NCBI GenBank assembly: GCA_033558025.1
Contig: JAUCEF010000006.1
Location: forward strand, 5,146,001 to 5,210,000
Source: Phytophthora sp. 'mugwort'
Lineage: Eukaryota; Oomycota; Peronosporomycetes; Peronosporales; Peronosporaceae
DNA length: 64,000 bases
Reading direction: 5' to 3'
Below, in pieces: positions 53,310 to 63,726 of the stretch. The stretch's first letter is position 1. Every line of letters starts with the position of its first letter. Both the position numbers and the translations under genes were made by a program. The notes under the pieces were generated by a model. It had not been told where the DNA came from, ran no database searches, and saw only the letters and a list, made by a program, of their open reading frames with translations.

Positions 53310-54480
53310 TCACCGAACTCGGCCCTGGACATCTCGTCCAGCTCCAACAAAGCGTCCGCAGTGGGCATAGTCTCTAGACTGATGTCGCCATCGACTTCCC
53401 CCTGTCACTCCGTTGACGAGTGTATCTAGCTGCTCGCTATCACCAGGAGTATCTTCACTCGTCATGCTAGACGCATCAGACGCTCTGCGTCTCGTGGCTG
53501 ACGCTTGGCGTCGTAGCTTTCTCTCCGCTGAGACTGTTTGCCTCGGAGAGGTCCTAACAGTCACATCAGCTGCGTCTCCAGGTGCTTGCACCGTGTGCTT
53601 TCCACCCGAGACTGGTATGTCTTGACCGATAACCGTCGCAGAGCTGCGACGCTCGCAGTCTCCACCCCGTGGAATACGTGCCACGTCACCTCTATCAGTG
53701 GGCCCTCGGCCTTGATGGCCCGGCCCACGGCCGGCCACACCACGCATGGCGTGTAGCGACAGCTCGTGATGAGTGTCACTGTCGTGACCAATGTCACCAT
53801 GAGGTCGGTCACCCAGCGGATTGCCTGCTGCTCCACCTTCATCCTGAGGCCCGCGGCCATGATGCCCCGGCATACTGCCGGCCACGCCACGCATGGCGTG
53901 TAACGACACACCGTCATCGGGACGAGTGCCGTTGTCGTGACACATGTCACCTGTGTCACCCAGCGGGTTTCCTGCCGCTCCAGTCACAGCCCACGAGCTT
54001 TGCTCGGGACTCTTGTCCTCGACACCTTCAGTGTCTACAAGTTCGGATACTCCGATATCCAGCACGATGATCGACTCGGTCCAGTGCCCGCGCCAAAAGC
54101 GCTTTTGTTTCCTAGCAGAGGTGGGTTCATGACTCACGAAAGCTCCACCAGGAGTAAAGCGCGTTGCGTCCAAGGTCTTCGACCTCCAATCAATCCATGG
54201 TTCATGGCGTTCTAGCCATGCCATGCCCAGGATGAGGTCGTACCTTGAATCCTGGTCCAGGCCCAGACAGCGTTCCACGCTATCGAAGTCAAGAAACTTC
54301 ACGCCTAGGTTCACAGGAACCTTAGACACCGTGACAGGGTCCCCGTCGGTAGGCGAACAGTGATGATGTCACTCCTGCGCTCCCTGAGCGCCTCAGTGTA
54401 TTGCTGACTCCTTCCATCGTGGAGCGTCGAGGTAGTTTCCCGATGCTCCGAATCGATCAAGATGATCCATGGTTCTCAAA
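53310..54480 (-). pseudogene. Gypsy aspartic protease region
   Basis: On minus near 54470-54430 the frame reads IILIDSGASGNYLDAPRW, containing the DSG active-site triad of retropepsins. After a frameshift comes VPVNLGVKFLDFDSVERCLG and YDLILGMAWLERHEPWIDWR, the conserved flap/GMxWL region. A long linker rich in Gly, His and Asp follows with two near-identical segments (around 53690-53780 and 53840-53920). Stops separate the DSG motif from the rest. Confidence 0.82.
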
Positions 54481-54592
54481 GCTCTTCACCGTCGCCTCAA
54501 CGACGAGCAAGGCCGGCTTGCATACACGTTCCGTGTTAGAGAGTACGGCTTTCTCCGGGGCTGGGCCCTGTTGCCCTCCACCTCCACGAGGC

Positions 54593-55638
54593 TCAACAGA
54601 ACTCAGTTCTTCCCCAGCAGGGCGCCCCGCGTCTACTGAGGTCGCCGTTTCCCCGCGACGAGCCGATGGCTTGGCTCGATGCAGAGCGAAGGCTCGTAGG
54701 AGCTTGACGCGACCTGCGTAACGGGCAGGTTGCCCTCAAATGGGTGGTGCTTTGGCAGATAAAGCATCGACGAACATCCATACGCTGCTCGGCAGCATGA
54801 AGCTCAGCTTCTTCATCTTCAGCGTAGCTGAGGTCCATAGGAACCGGTCCGTCGGACGGGGTAGCGTTAGCAACGCCCCAGCCAAGTCGAGACGACTTGA
54901 AGTTGAACTCGGCGTTCAACGCCACTCTCACGGCCTCTTCAAAACAGGGAAGGATGAGTGTGGAAGAATTCCGTCCTGGCCACGCCAGTGCGGAGGCCCT
55001 CCATAAAGACTGTAACAGTCACTGCCTCTGGCAGAGGATCGGCCGTCATGCCGGCGATCAGAGTTCGCAACTCCTGGACGAAGTCCACCAAGTCCTTCTT
55101 ACCCTGGAGGGTACTCAGAAAGTGTGACTTCACGGTATGCCTGATTAGACGGAGCGAACACTTGCGAAAGTTGGAGTTTCAGCGCTTCCCAGCTAGGGAA
55201 CGCCGCGTCCACCGACGTGCCGCACTTGATTGCCCACTCTCGTGCTCGGACACCGAGTTTCGAGATCGCTAGCGCCACGCGCTGTTGCTCAGTATGGAGC
55301 ATGGCCGATCCCGTGGCCATTTTGATCTCATGGATCCAAGTATGGTTCTCCCCCTCCTTTCCTTCGAAAGTATTGACGCTCACGATGAGCGGACTAGGCC
55401 GGGAGGCCCCATCGTGCGATGTCGTCGACGTCGGCGCAGACGCCTACATCCTCTGCTGGAGGTGCTCCAACAAAGCATTCTCGTAACTCGAGAACGCCTC
55501 CAGACGCCCGTTCACCACGTCCGGTCCTTGCGAAGCAAGACGTGTTATGCCCTCAGGGTCGAGCAAAGACATAAGCTTTTTCAGCGCGTCTTGCTGGCCC
55601 TGAGACATATTAGATAACGCTGTCTGCTCCATCTTCAC
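54593..55638 (-). pseudogene. Gypsy gag remnant with zinc knuckle
   Basis: The gag begins near MEQTALSNMSQGQQDALKKL (55638 downward), then [20 protein letters not shown] and [13 protein letters not shown] capsid sequence, a frameshift, then [20 protein letters not shown] and ELRTLIAGMTADPLPEAVTV. It ends with the nucleocapsid knuckle CFICQSTTHLRATC (C-x2-C-x4-H-x4-C). Two frameshifts are visible. Confidence 0.85.
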
Positions 55639-55692
55639 CGAGGAATAGTCCTAAGACTCAGGTGCGGGAGTCTTACTACAAGTACTACCAGG

Positions 55693-56088
55693 TGCAGCAG
55701 GGCTGGTAGCGTAGTGCGTCAGAGGAACACGTATGACTCCCCGAGTCTTTGCTGTGGTTATCCTCGCCCCTAAGGTCTCCGCAGAGGCTTAGATTCCTCT
55801 AGCTATACCGCTAGAGACTTAAAGAGTTAGTATTTCTAAACCTAGGGCAATACTCTCTCTGATGCTAAAATTGATCTGTTACATGTTGCTTATCTGCGGC
55901 AAAGCCGCCTATGATGTAAATGTATGATTCTAACTATCTACCATAGCTAAGCCTAGTCAAATGCATATCGAGTGGCCCTGTGGCCACGTACTGAAATCTT
56001 ATGAATCCAAGTGGTACCAAGTACCACTTACTACAAGGTGACACGTAGCAAGGCTACACTCGTGTTACCTTCGTGTAACCCCGTTACA
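55693..56088 (-). repeat. 5' LTR (gypsy), also adjoining a second element end
   Basis: 396 bp reading, on minus, TGTAACGGGG ... CCCTGCTGCA, followed by a primer-site-like CCTGGTAGTACTTGTAG and gag. The 240 bp on its outer side (56089-56330) equal the sequence upstream of the LTR at 18848, so this LTR also looks like the 3' LTR of another, truncated copy. Confidence 0.82.
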
Positions 56089-56334
56089 TTGCAGATCGAC
56101 ATCGATTGTTCAAATTGGTTTTCCTGCTGAAGGCTCACTGGTTAAAAGAGTGCAGCGAGGAGCCCTTGCAGCCGGGCATTTGCCACCACGCAAGCAGCAG
56201 TACCGAGCTCTCACCCGTCGTCGAGTGCTGCGTTCTGACCGCCAGCTTCAATCAGACGAGGCTCCGGCCATGATGAACAAGCGGTTGAGGTCCATCTGCT
56301 GCTCAACTACCTGAGCAATCACGTCAACGCTTAC

Positions 56335-57010
56335 ATGCGGGCGTCAAAAAGCGCTTTTACGAAGGTGCGCGCGATTTCTTGGCCAAGCACGAGCACGGAA
56401 AGACTAAGAAGCAGTGCAAAACTAAATGTAGCGAGCTGGATTCAGGCTACAAACAATACAAGCTGAAGCTGGCTCAGTCAGGGTTCAGGCTGCAGGGGTC
56501 AGACCCGCCGACCATCAAAGGTTAGCTATAGCAAAGCGAAGAGTGGGTCTCAAACAAACTTAAATCTTGTGCACGTATTACGATGTTTATAGAGATGCTT
56601 CAGAAGAAGTGCCCATTTATTATAAGATGGATGCCATATTTGGGGAGCGTCACAACGCAAACCCGTCTGTCTTGATGGAGACAGGGCGGGTGTGTTTAAC
56701 GGGGCAAGATTATCTCGGTGACTCCACTGCGAGTGAGAATTCCATGTCGAGGCGGCTAGTGACGTCATGGCTGAGGGTGGAGCGCTTGAGCTGCCGGATG
56801 ATGGCAGCTTGCCAACAACGACGACTCCGTCAACTGTAGTGAGACAGTCGAAGACGAAGGGTCCTGTTGGCAAACGATCGTTTACGCCCGCCGTGCGACT
56901 ACAGTTGCTGGTGTTAGCAGCCTGCACGATGCGTTTTCGCGAATCCACAAAGAGAAGTCTGAGCGCCGCCAGAAGAGAGAGGTGACTCCAAGTGTGAAGA
57001 GCAGCAGCTA
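56335..57010 (+). pseudogene. Myb/SANT-like transposon-associated protein remnant
   Basis: Plus-strand frames give RLHAGVKKRFYEGARDFLAK, KTKKQCKTKCSELDSGYKQY and LKLAQSGFRLQGSDPPTI (a helical Myb/SANT-like DNA-binding pattern), then YYKMDAIFGERHNANPSVLM, ALELPDDGSLPTTTTPSTVV and KGPVGKRSFTPAVRLQLLVL. Such proteins accompany DNA transposons in oomycetes. Its 5' end is cut by the gypsy-derived sequence at 56330. Frameshifts are present, and the assignment to a transposon family is open. Confidence 0.5.
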
Positions 57011-57507
57011 ATGCTTTAGGACGCTACTGCGAAACAAATAGCGTGTAGCTAAGATCTGTGTAACTACGCCAACATCATCTAACTCATCGCCACTTTCGTC
57101 GTTCTTGCTCGAATCTTCTAAAGCTGCATAAAGGATTCGAGCTTGCAGAAGCAGGTCTGTAGCCGCACGGTTCCTTTCTTTACCATGCTACTAGTTAGAA
57201 ATGGAGTCAACCAGTCACCGCCAGCCACCGAACAAAATGTACTTGTATCTTATTGGACAAAAATGAAGGTAGCGTCTGGCAAGTGTAGGCTTCATGTCCT
57301 CACGCCATAAGGCTCACGGTTGGAAGGCTGCAGATTTCTCACGAATGGCTACTTCATCGAACCTACAACCTGTAAAACTAACAACCATGAGAACACTAAT
57401 ATAATATTGCGATGCGGGCACTTTCATTTCTATTAATAAGTACAACTAATCCAAAAAAAAAAGGGGGGGGGGCAATAGACTATAAGTTGCGGTATTAGCA
57501 CTGGTGT
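57011..57507. other. Non-coding stretch with homopolymer
   Basis: About 500 bp with no supported frame; an A10-G10 homopolymer junction at about 57453-57472. Confidence 0.3.
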
Positions 57508-57969
57508 CACATATATTCAAACTGCACTAAAATATTCTAAATTGTTTCGCATGCAGATGATGGGGTGCGTTGACATAAATGAAGTGTTCACAATAGTGAC
57601 CCCCAACAATTCCAAAATAGTGTCTGACGTACATGTAGCTGCGTTCCATGCACGATATGGATGAATACCATTGTCTCTCCGACCAGACTTGATCAAAGTA
57701 TGGTACAAATTAGCCAATCCGATTCTTCTCCGATTCGTCACATATATCCAAACTGCACTAAAATATTCTAAATTGTTTCGCAGCAGATGATGGAGTGCGT
57801 TGACATAAATTAAGTGTTCACAATAGTGACCCCCAACAATTCCAAAATAGTGTCTGACGTACATGTAGCTGCGTTCCATGCACGATATGGATGAATACCA
57901 TTGTCTCTCCGACCAGACTTGATCAAAGTATGGTACAAATTAGCCAATCCGATTCTTCTCCGATTCGTT
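57508..57969. repeat. Tandem duplication, two copies of 231 bp
   Basis: The unit begins CACATATAT(T/C)CAAACTGC at 57508 and again at 57739, and each copy ends GATTCTTCTCCGATTCGT. Differences are a few substitutions and a short indel near GCATGCAGATG. The minus strand stays open across both copies, but the product is not recognised. Confidence 0.85.
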
Positions 57970-58184
57970 TTAGCCAATGTAAAACAGTTGCAAAGGTTTT
58001 GGCGAGTCAAATCGCTTCACTTTGTTCAGTTTCATCCAATAAAAACGCGAATAGATGTTGCAGTCGAAAGCAGAGGGACCCCGACGTATCCGGTCGAGCT
58101 GATGCCCGGATATGTGCATCGTGCTACAAACGTGTGGGGTGCCACGTATCACTCGCATATTTGCCGCCTCTCCAACCAAGAGCG

Positions 58185-60143
58185 ATGAGCCTGAACGACT
58201 TGAAGCCCGCCAACACCAAGCGCGTGCGAGCGACGGCCATAAAGGCGTTCGCTTCCTCAGCATGGAGCATATCAGGGCTTTGGTCGTCGCGGACCCAAGC
58301 CGCGCAAGTGGTATTCTAGTGACGCTGATGGACAAGTTTGGTGTGTACCTGGCATTTCACGCAAAAGCACGGGGCAGCACCTGCGCGCCACTCCGTCGCT
58401 CAATACTTCCGCCAGGCGAAGTGGTGGCTCCTGGACGAGTATCCTGTGCAAGGCGGCACTGTAGCACGGCAGCTGCTGAGCATGGGGCGCACGCTTTAGC
58501 AGAACTGTATCAAGCGCGAAAGTGGTGGGTTTGTCAAGAAGGCGATTGTATGCACGAAGGAGGATCTCAGGAAGATGACAAGGTACCTGTATTCAACAGC
58601 CATTTGTGCGTCGGACTCCCAAGATGTAGCTCTGTTGTGCATCTTGTCATACCACTTTGGCCGCGCTTCGTACCTGACCTTCGTCCGGAAGCAGCAGCAT
58701 TTCATAGGGGCTGCCAGCGTATTCTTCATCCGCTTCATTCGCATGAAGACGTCCGCCGAGCAGGCACTGTCGCTCTTCCCCGACGCTGATTTCACAATTT
58801 GCCCGGTGCTGGAGCTCGCGCTGGCTTTGACACCCAGTAGTCGCCCTGCGCAGCTCTCCTCAGCCACTTGTCAGTACAGTCGAAAGACGTCCCCTTGAGC
58901 TGACCGACGCCATCCCATTGCTGGACCTGCTTGAGGACAACGGCATCCTGGATTCTTCTCGGACGCCGACGAGAAGCAGCACAGTTCGCACGGCGCCGAC
59001 GTTGGTATTCATGCTCTTGTCAGCCGCCTACTCGATGGTGTCGCTGACCCCGCTGGAGTCGAAGAGCCGCTAACCTCTCACTCGTTTCAACGCGGCGGTG
59101 CCCAGCATGCCAACGCGTGCTCGGAGCTGACGGCATAGTGGATCGTCGATCACGGAGCTTGGAACTTGACCACGACGAACAAAGCCTTCGCTTACGTCTT
59201 CAATAATCCGAAATAAGACCATCAAGTCGCAAAGGTACTGAGCGGAATGGCGCCAAAGCAATCCTCTGTTTTTTCGTCGCTGGAAGTCTTCGGCTCGGCC
59301 ACACAGGAGCAACTTAGAGAGGTTAGCCAGAAGCTCTTTAATGCGAGTCATATACTGGGTAACAACGCCTTCAACGTTTGCGCTGCTGTGAGAGGTATGC
59401 TGACCACAACCATTATCCTCCACTACCCGTCACTGATGAAGTCCAACGCGCAGGGGCCATCGATGACGACGATCCAGCGTTGCACCGAGGCCTCTGGTGT
59501 GATCACGTCGAACTGCTTGCTTGGTCACAGCAACGCACGAGGTCTGCTGCTTCAGCTCACACCATCGCGGACGACCTGACGGAAGGAAACATGAAAGCCA
59601 AAGTTGCGTTCGATCATCAGACTGCATTGATAGAAAGGTTAGTCGAGGTCAACTGTCGCCTCGAGGCTCGAGTCAACTTGCTAGAGCTACAAGCATCAAC
59701 ACTGGAGAGAGCACATCAGTACACCGCGGTGAGCAAGCGAAGCGACCAAGAGATAAAGATGAAACGTACCAGCGAAGCGCCGACGTCGATCGAAAACGAT
59801 ACCTCTCGTCGATACCTCGTTTGCGTGGTACACGGCAGTTCCGCGTGTATGCTTGAGTACTAACAAGCACAAGAATTCGGACGCCAAGCAGCTCGTGGCC
59901 TTCATGAAGCTCTTCATTGAAGACGGATACGCGCTCGACGAGTCGTCGCCGAGCTACAAGGATAACGCCCGTCAGCTTGGAGAGCTAGCGTCAAACAAAG
60001 TCGTGGCGTACCTCCGCGCGCGAAACGTACCGTCAATGGGATCTAACGCTAGTCTCAAGGAGCTTCGTCGACTGCATCGAGATGGAACCTCAATATATAA
60101 ATCAATTTATGTCGTTACAATGGTGGTCGTCAGAAATGACTGA
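58185..60143 (+). pseudogene. Crypton-type tyrosine recombinase element remnant
   Basis: From ATG 58185 (MSLNDLKPANTKRVRATAIK) the frame shifts into FLSMEHIRALVVADPSRASG and LVTLMDKFGVYLAFH, then LLDEYPVQGG, FVKKAIVCTKEDLRKMTRYL, CILSYHFGRASYLTFVRKQ (first catalytic Arg region), SHSFQRGGAQHANACSEL (His-x-x-Arg box) and TTTNKAFAYVFNN (probable Tyr nucleophile at 59193-59195). Crypton elements are mobilised by such recombinases. The second catalytic Arg reads Gln (59088-59090), and stops at about 59139 and 59211 plus frameshifts show it is dead. The tail contains a coiled-coil segment (LVEVNCRLEARVNLLELQAS) and an unassigned conserved-looking end. Confidence 0.72.
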
Positions 60144-60449
60144 TGGAACAAATCTTAATGGAGTGATGACAGACGCAGATGACCAGCAATGATTGGACAC
60201 AGCTCGTCTTCTTGCTTGATGATCCTCAATGACTTCATCAGCGCCTACCACCAACGTCTTGCAATCGGTAAAGTTGTAGAACCCGCGCCACTCCATCCCC
60301 GAGGCGCGCTCAGGCCGCTTCTATAATACAACACGTCATATTACCCGTGTCCTTGTGGTCGGTGCTTCCGTATATGTCGCTCGCTTGGAGGCCTACCACA
60401 GTCATTCGAGTATAGAGAAATTTACCGGCGGCTGGAATCAAACCACCTC
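60144..60449. other. Short non-coding stretch with tRNA-like boxes at its right end
   Basis: No supported ORF. On the minus strand 60434-60444 is a B-box-like GGTTTGATTCC that pairs with the A-box-like sequence at 60470-60481 inside the inverted repeat. Confidence 0.35.
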
Positions 60450-60727
60450 CTTCCCCTTCAGGGGCTCTTCCATTTGAGCTATATCGGTGGGAGGTCATAC
60501 AACAACATCGCAGGGGATACTTCAGCTGGAGTGCTCGGCGGGGAATTCATAATTACAGTTCTTTGTGGAAGCGACAACCCTCTTAGAAGTGCCATGGACA
60601 CAACCCCTCAATTCACGAGGCCAGGTGGTTAATTGATCCCTGAAGATGATGGGCAAAATGGCGCAGTCAAAATCGCACGAAAACTACTCATTTGCAAGAA
60701 GAAATTACGCCTGCCACCTATAAATGA
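60450..60727 (+). repeat. Left arm of long inverted repeat
   Basis: The 278 bp here are the reverse complement of 63723-64000; I found no internal mismatch until position 60727. Mirrored coordinates keep a constant sum (124450), so there are no indels. The arm ends in CCTATAAATG, and beyond it the two sides diverge quickly while keeping a recognisable shared coding pattern (QSFA...YES.HNL.R.K.LR). Confidence 0.92.
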
Positions 60728-60739
60728 GCCAATCATTTG

Positions 60740-61789
60740 CGAGGGGATTTTGTACGGGCCGTATGTCATTTTACGAAAGCCTCCACAACTTGGTTCGATA
60801 CAAAACTCTGCGATATGGTCGGATGCTAGTCGGGGTCGTCATGATACGGCATGGGGGGCGTTTGGTGAAACAGCATACAGCACGTGACTGTAATAACTAA
60901 TATTCAATTTGAGCCATTTATCATCGCAACTAGCAACTCCTGCGTACATATCTGTATCCCGCAAAACAACACTTCCCGCTATACTTAATCTAACTCAGTA
61001 CATGTAGCCGCGTGGCAGCAAATCATCACTGTACGCGGGCATATATCTGACTGTCGACGAAATGGCGGCAATGTATTGCGCTTTGTATGGACTCGTAGGC
61101 AAATCAGCGCGAATTCCGCCAAAATTAAAAATTGCAACCCGACGGTGTGCAGTCGTTTTCTATGCTCATCCGGAAGATGGACGATGAGCCGATTTTCGTA
61201 GAAAATGGTTCCTACGACATCCTACAGGTTAGAAGTGCCAGTCTTCCTGTCCGACCTCACAATACAAAGTCCATTCAAACATGCCGATGCCCTCCAATGT
61301 GCCAGTCAGAATCAGGAACGCGAACCTCGCAGCGATTAACGTCCGTATGACCACGACGACCCCAAGGTCCGGCACTTGCGACAGTGCCACCATAGCCCCA
61401 GAGAGTTAGATCAGTACCCCACCTACACCGGGGCATCATTGCCACCGCGGCGACGAAGGTTCAACCACACCCAAAGGAAACAGCAGTACCATGGACCAGC
61501 GGACTCCACCGCAGAAGCACTGCTATGTCGGCGACGGCCGGCCACAGAGGTAGCGAGGTCATGGTGGTGCTTGACCACAGCGGATCCAGCGCGGTCTTGG
61601 CTACGCCCGACAACACGTAAACAGCGCGGCCATGGTGACGTCGAGCAGCAGCAGGTGTCGCTGCAGCACGACCATGGTGGCCCCCAACCCAACAATCGAA
61701 GCGGCTTCGTGGAGCCAGAAGGCCGCGGCGCTGCTAGCTCCGAAGCTGGAGAAGTCCCAAGAAGTGCGGGACGCATGCGTTTCATCAAA
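60740..61789. other. Interior left part of the inverted-repeat element
   Basis: Just inside the left arm the plus strand reads ARGFCTGRMSFYESLHNLVR (to about 60885), related to the minus-strand sequence inside the right arm. The rest (60890-61789) holds open but unrecognised frames rich in Pro, Arg and Gln (61376-61816). Confidence 0.4.
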
Positions 61790-63520
61790 GACAGAAAGCG
61801 TACCGTGGCAGCTTGAAAAAAATGTTGGGATGGATTGTGGAAACGCGAGGAGCGGAAGCTTGGCGATATTTTTGGTAGCGATGGACAAATTGATCTTACC
61901 CATTTCGCAGTAAAAGACTTTGAGAGCTTTCTTTTATCGAAACGAAAAGTGTCGGTGTTGAAGCACTTACCGGATACCGTAGCGCTACCAAGGATCTTTA
62001 TCGAAGAAAAGAGACCCCCTATCAGCATCCTACTCTAAACGTTTGCAACTTTCTTCTCGGGGTTGAAACGAATGGAGGCCGCCAAATACCAATCGGTGTC
62101 GGCGAAAGAGTCTGGCAAAGACCACCATTTTCACTGTACCGACATCGATGCAGAAAGACACTCGGCCGACAGGACGGGGGCTTCACGCATTGTTTCTTAC
62201 AAATCGATGGAAATCTGATGTGCCGCACCCAGTCAATGCCCGGAGCATCTAAGCAGCCATAACGACAGCATAGGATGTGTGATGAAAAAAATAAAATAAA
62301 ACAATCAGGAAGGCAACGGGCCGAAGGATCACCGCCACATGTACGTAAATCCCCTCTGCCCGGATACGTGTTGGATTACTACGTTGGGTTTGTACTTAGC
62401 ATGTCGGCTAACTCAACCACCAGGCCCACTCTACCCCCGTTCCGAGCAGAAATCCCGATTGGTAATATTCTCCGTCTGTTGATAAGTGATCTGAAGCAAG
62501 AAACGCACTACGGCTCTCATTCAACAAGAAAAGGTGTTGCTACTTCGGTTGCAGTGGGTCTACGGGTGGTCCGTCTATTACTAGCTTGTGTCTACGAGTC
62601 GGTTGGTCTCTTGGTGGGGTGCAAGATCGCTGCAAGCGCTACGGAGCTTCCGGTGACCAGTACCTTGGCCGAGTGGTGGCAGGTCTTCCTTAGAATAGCC
62701 CCAAGTTTGCTGTAAGTTGCCTCATTTTGTGGATAACGAGCGCTCGACACCTGCTGCGTGTGTCCGCCAAATGTACCCATCTCTATCTGATAGCAGCAGC
62801 CTTGCATACATACTCAACTTATGCACCGCTCTCTCGTTAAGCATCCTGTATACCTGCGAGAATTGCTGCCACGATCGCACCCTCTACTTTCAACGACAAT
62901 GTTTCGGGATCCAGCAATGATAGCAGAGCTAGAAGGCGATTTAGACTCGCCATGGATGCAACCAACTGGGGTTCCGCCGCACGTGGAACTTTTAAGTAAC
63001 GTCAACGAGTTCAGAAATCGATCGACAATGTACCGACAGTTCTACTTGATGGCATGAGCTCGCTAATTGAGAGGAAGGGCGTTGCAACGGGCAACATCAC
63101 CAAAGATCTACAAGAAACTACTATCACTAACCTGCAGTGGCGTGCAAGACTCGCGCGAGATCAGGCTGCGCCAGCGATGCCAACATCGGCGTTATTCGGA
63201 TCAGAGATAGCTCACTACTATGAAGGCAAGTTCCATATGCGCCGAAAACGTTTGTGCTTCCAAAGACTGGGGCTTTTGGATCGTAGAAGTTGTGGTGGTT
63301 TGGTGAAAAAGCGAGAGGCTACCCAGCACTAAAGCGCATTGGTGCTTACGATCTAGCGCATGAGAATGTGCGCAAGAGTTTCAGACTGGTTCAGTTTGGT
63401 GAAACGAATCGCTGATGCAGCAACGGCGGGGTGTGAAGTTACGCCAGGAATGACAGAAGAACAGGTAGGCAAGATTTTAGCCTCGAATGGGCTTTTGTCA
63501 CTTCTACTGTCTACTCGAAA
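61790..63520 (+). pseudogene. Tyrosine-recombinase (Crypton-like) remnant inside the inverted repeats
   Basis: Pieces in changing frames: KRKLGDIFGSDGQIDL-like start (KREERKLGDIFGSDGQ), AVKDFESFLLSKRKVSVLKH, MEAAKYQSVSAKESGKDH, YRHRCRKTLGRQDGGFTHCF, LCPDTCWITTLGL, ETHYGSHSTRKGVATSVAVG (HSTR is the His-x-x-Arg box, Arg at 62527-62529), ELPVTSTLAEWW, and a long C-terminal region (SLVKHPVYLRELLPRSHPLL, EGDLDSPWMQPTGVPPHVEL, ASLIERKGVATGNITKDLQE-like). The HSxRKG box plus the following C-terminal domain is typical of oomycete Crypton-type recombinases. Many stops show it is inactive. Confidence 0.68.
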
Positions 63521-63726
63521 GCGTTGAGTGTGTGAGCTGTCCATCGGAACCACGCTTCGACTAACTCGACAAGCACAAAAGCGTCTATATCGTGACGACT
63601 CCGACTGTCGCCGCATCTCCGATTAGCAAATCCTAGTCGCAGAATTTTACATCGAATCAAGTTGTGGAAGCTTTCGTACAAATGACAGCGGTCCGTAAAA
63701 ACTCTCCACGCAAATGATTGGCGCAT
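63511..63726 (-). CDS. Open frame of unknown function at inner edge of the right inverted arm
   Basis: 71 codons open from an ATG at 63726, which lies inside the right arm (CCTATAAATG). It reads MRQSFAWRVFTDRCHLYESF and HNLIRCKILRLGFANRRCGD, ending LVELVEAWFRWTAHTLNAFE. The left arm starts a diverged copy of the same sequence on plus. I do not recognise the family; it may be a truncated transposon protein or simply a diverged repeat. Confidence 0.4.
   Translation of the reverse strand: MRQSFAWRVFTDRCHLYESFHNLIRCKILRLGFANRRCGDSRSRHDIDAFVLVELVEAWFRWTAHTLNAFE

Larger units (their letters stand above)
48339..56088 (-). mobile_element. Degenerate Ty3/gypsy LTR retrotransposon, 7.7 kb
   Basis: Bounded by related LTRs (5' LTR 55693-56088, 3' LTR 48339-48677, minus orientation) and a 5-bp direct repeat TTGCA at 48334-48338 and 56089-56093. 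The order from the 5' LTR is gag with zinc knuckle, protease, RT, RNase H, integrase: the Ty3/gypsy arrangement. All coding parts contain stops or frameshifts. About 1.8 kb between integrase and the 3' LTR holds plus-strand coding-like sequence. Several substitutions and two indels between the LTRs suggest an old insertion. Confidence 0.85.

Noticed and set aside
60423..60492. A functional tRNA gene
   Set aside because: A- and B-box-like motifs are present but the acceptor and anticodon stems do not pair well and no proper anticodon loop exists.
61423..62028. 201-codon minus-strand frame in the inverted-repeat element
   Set aside because: Shadow of the plus-strand frame, which connects with the recombinase pieces.
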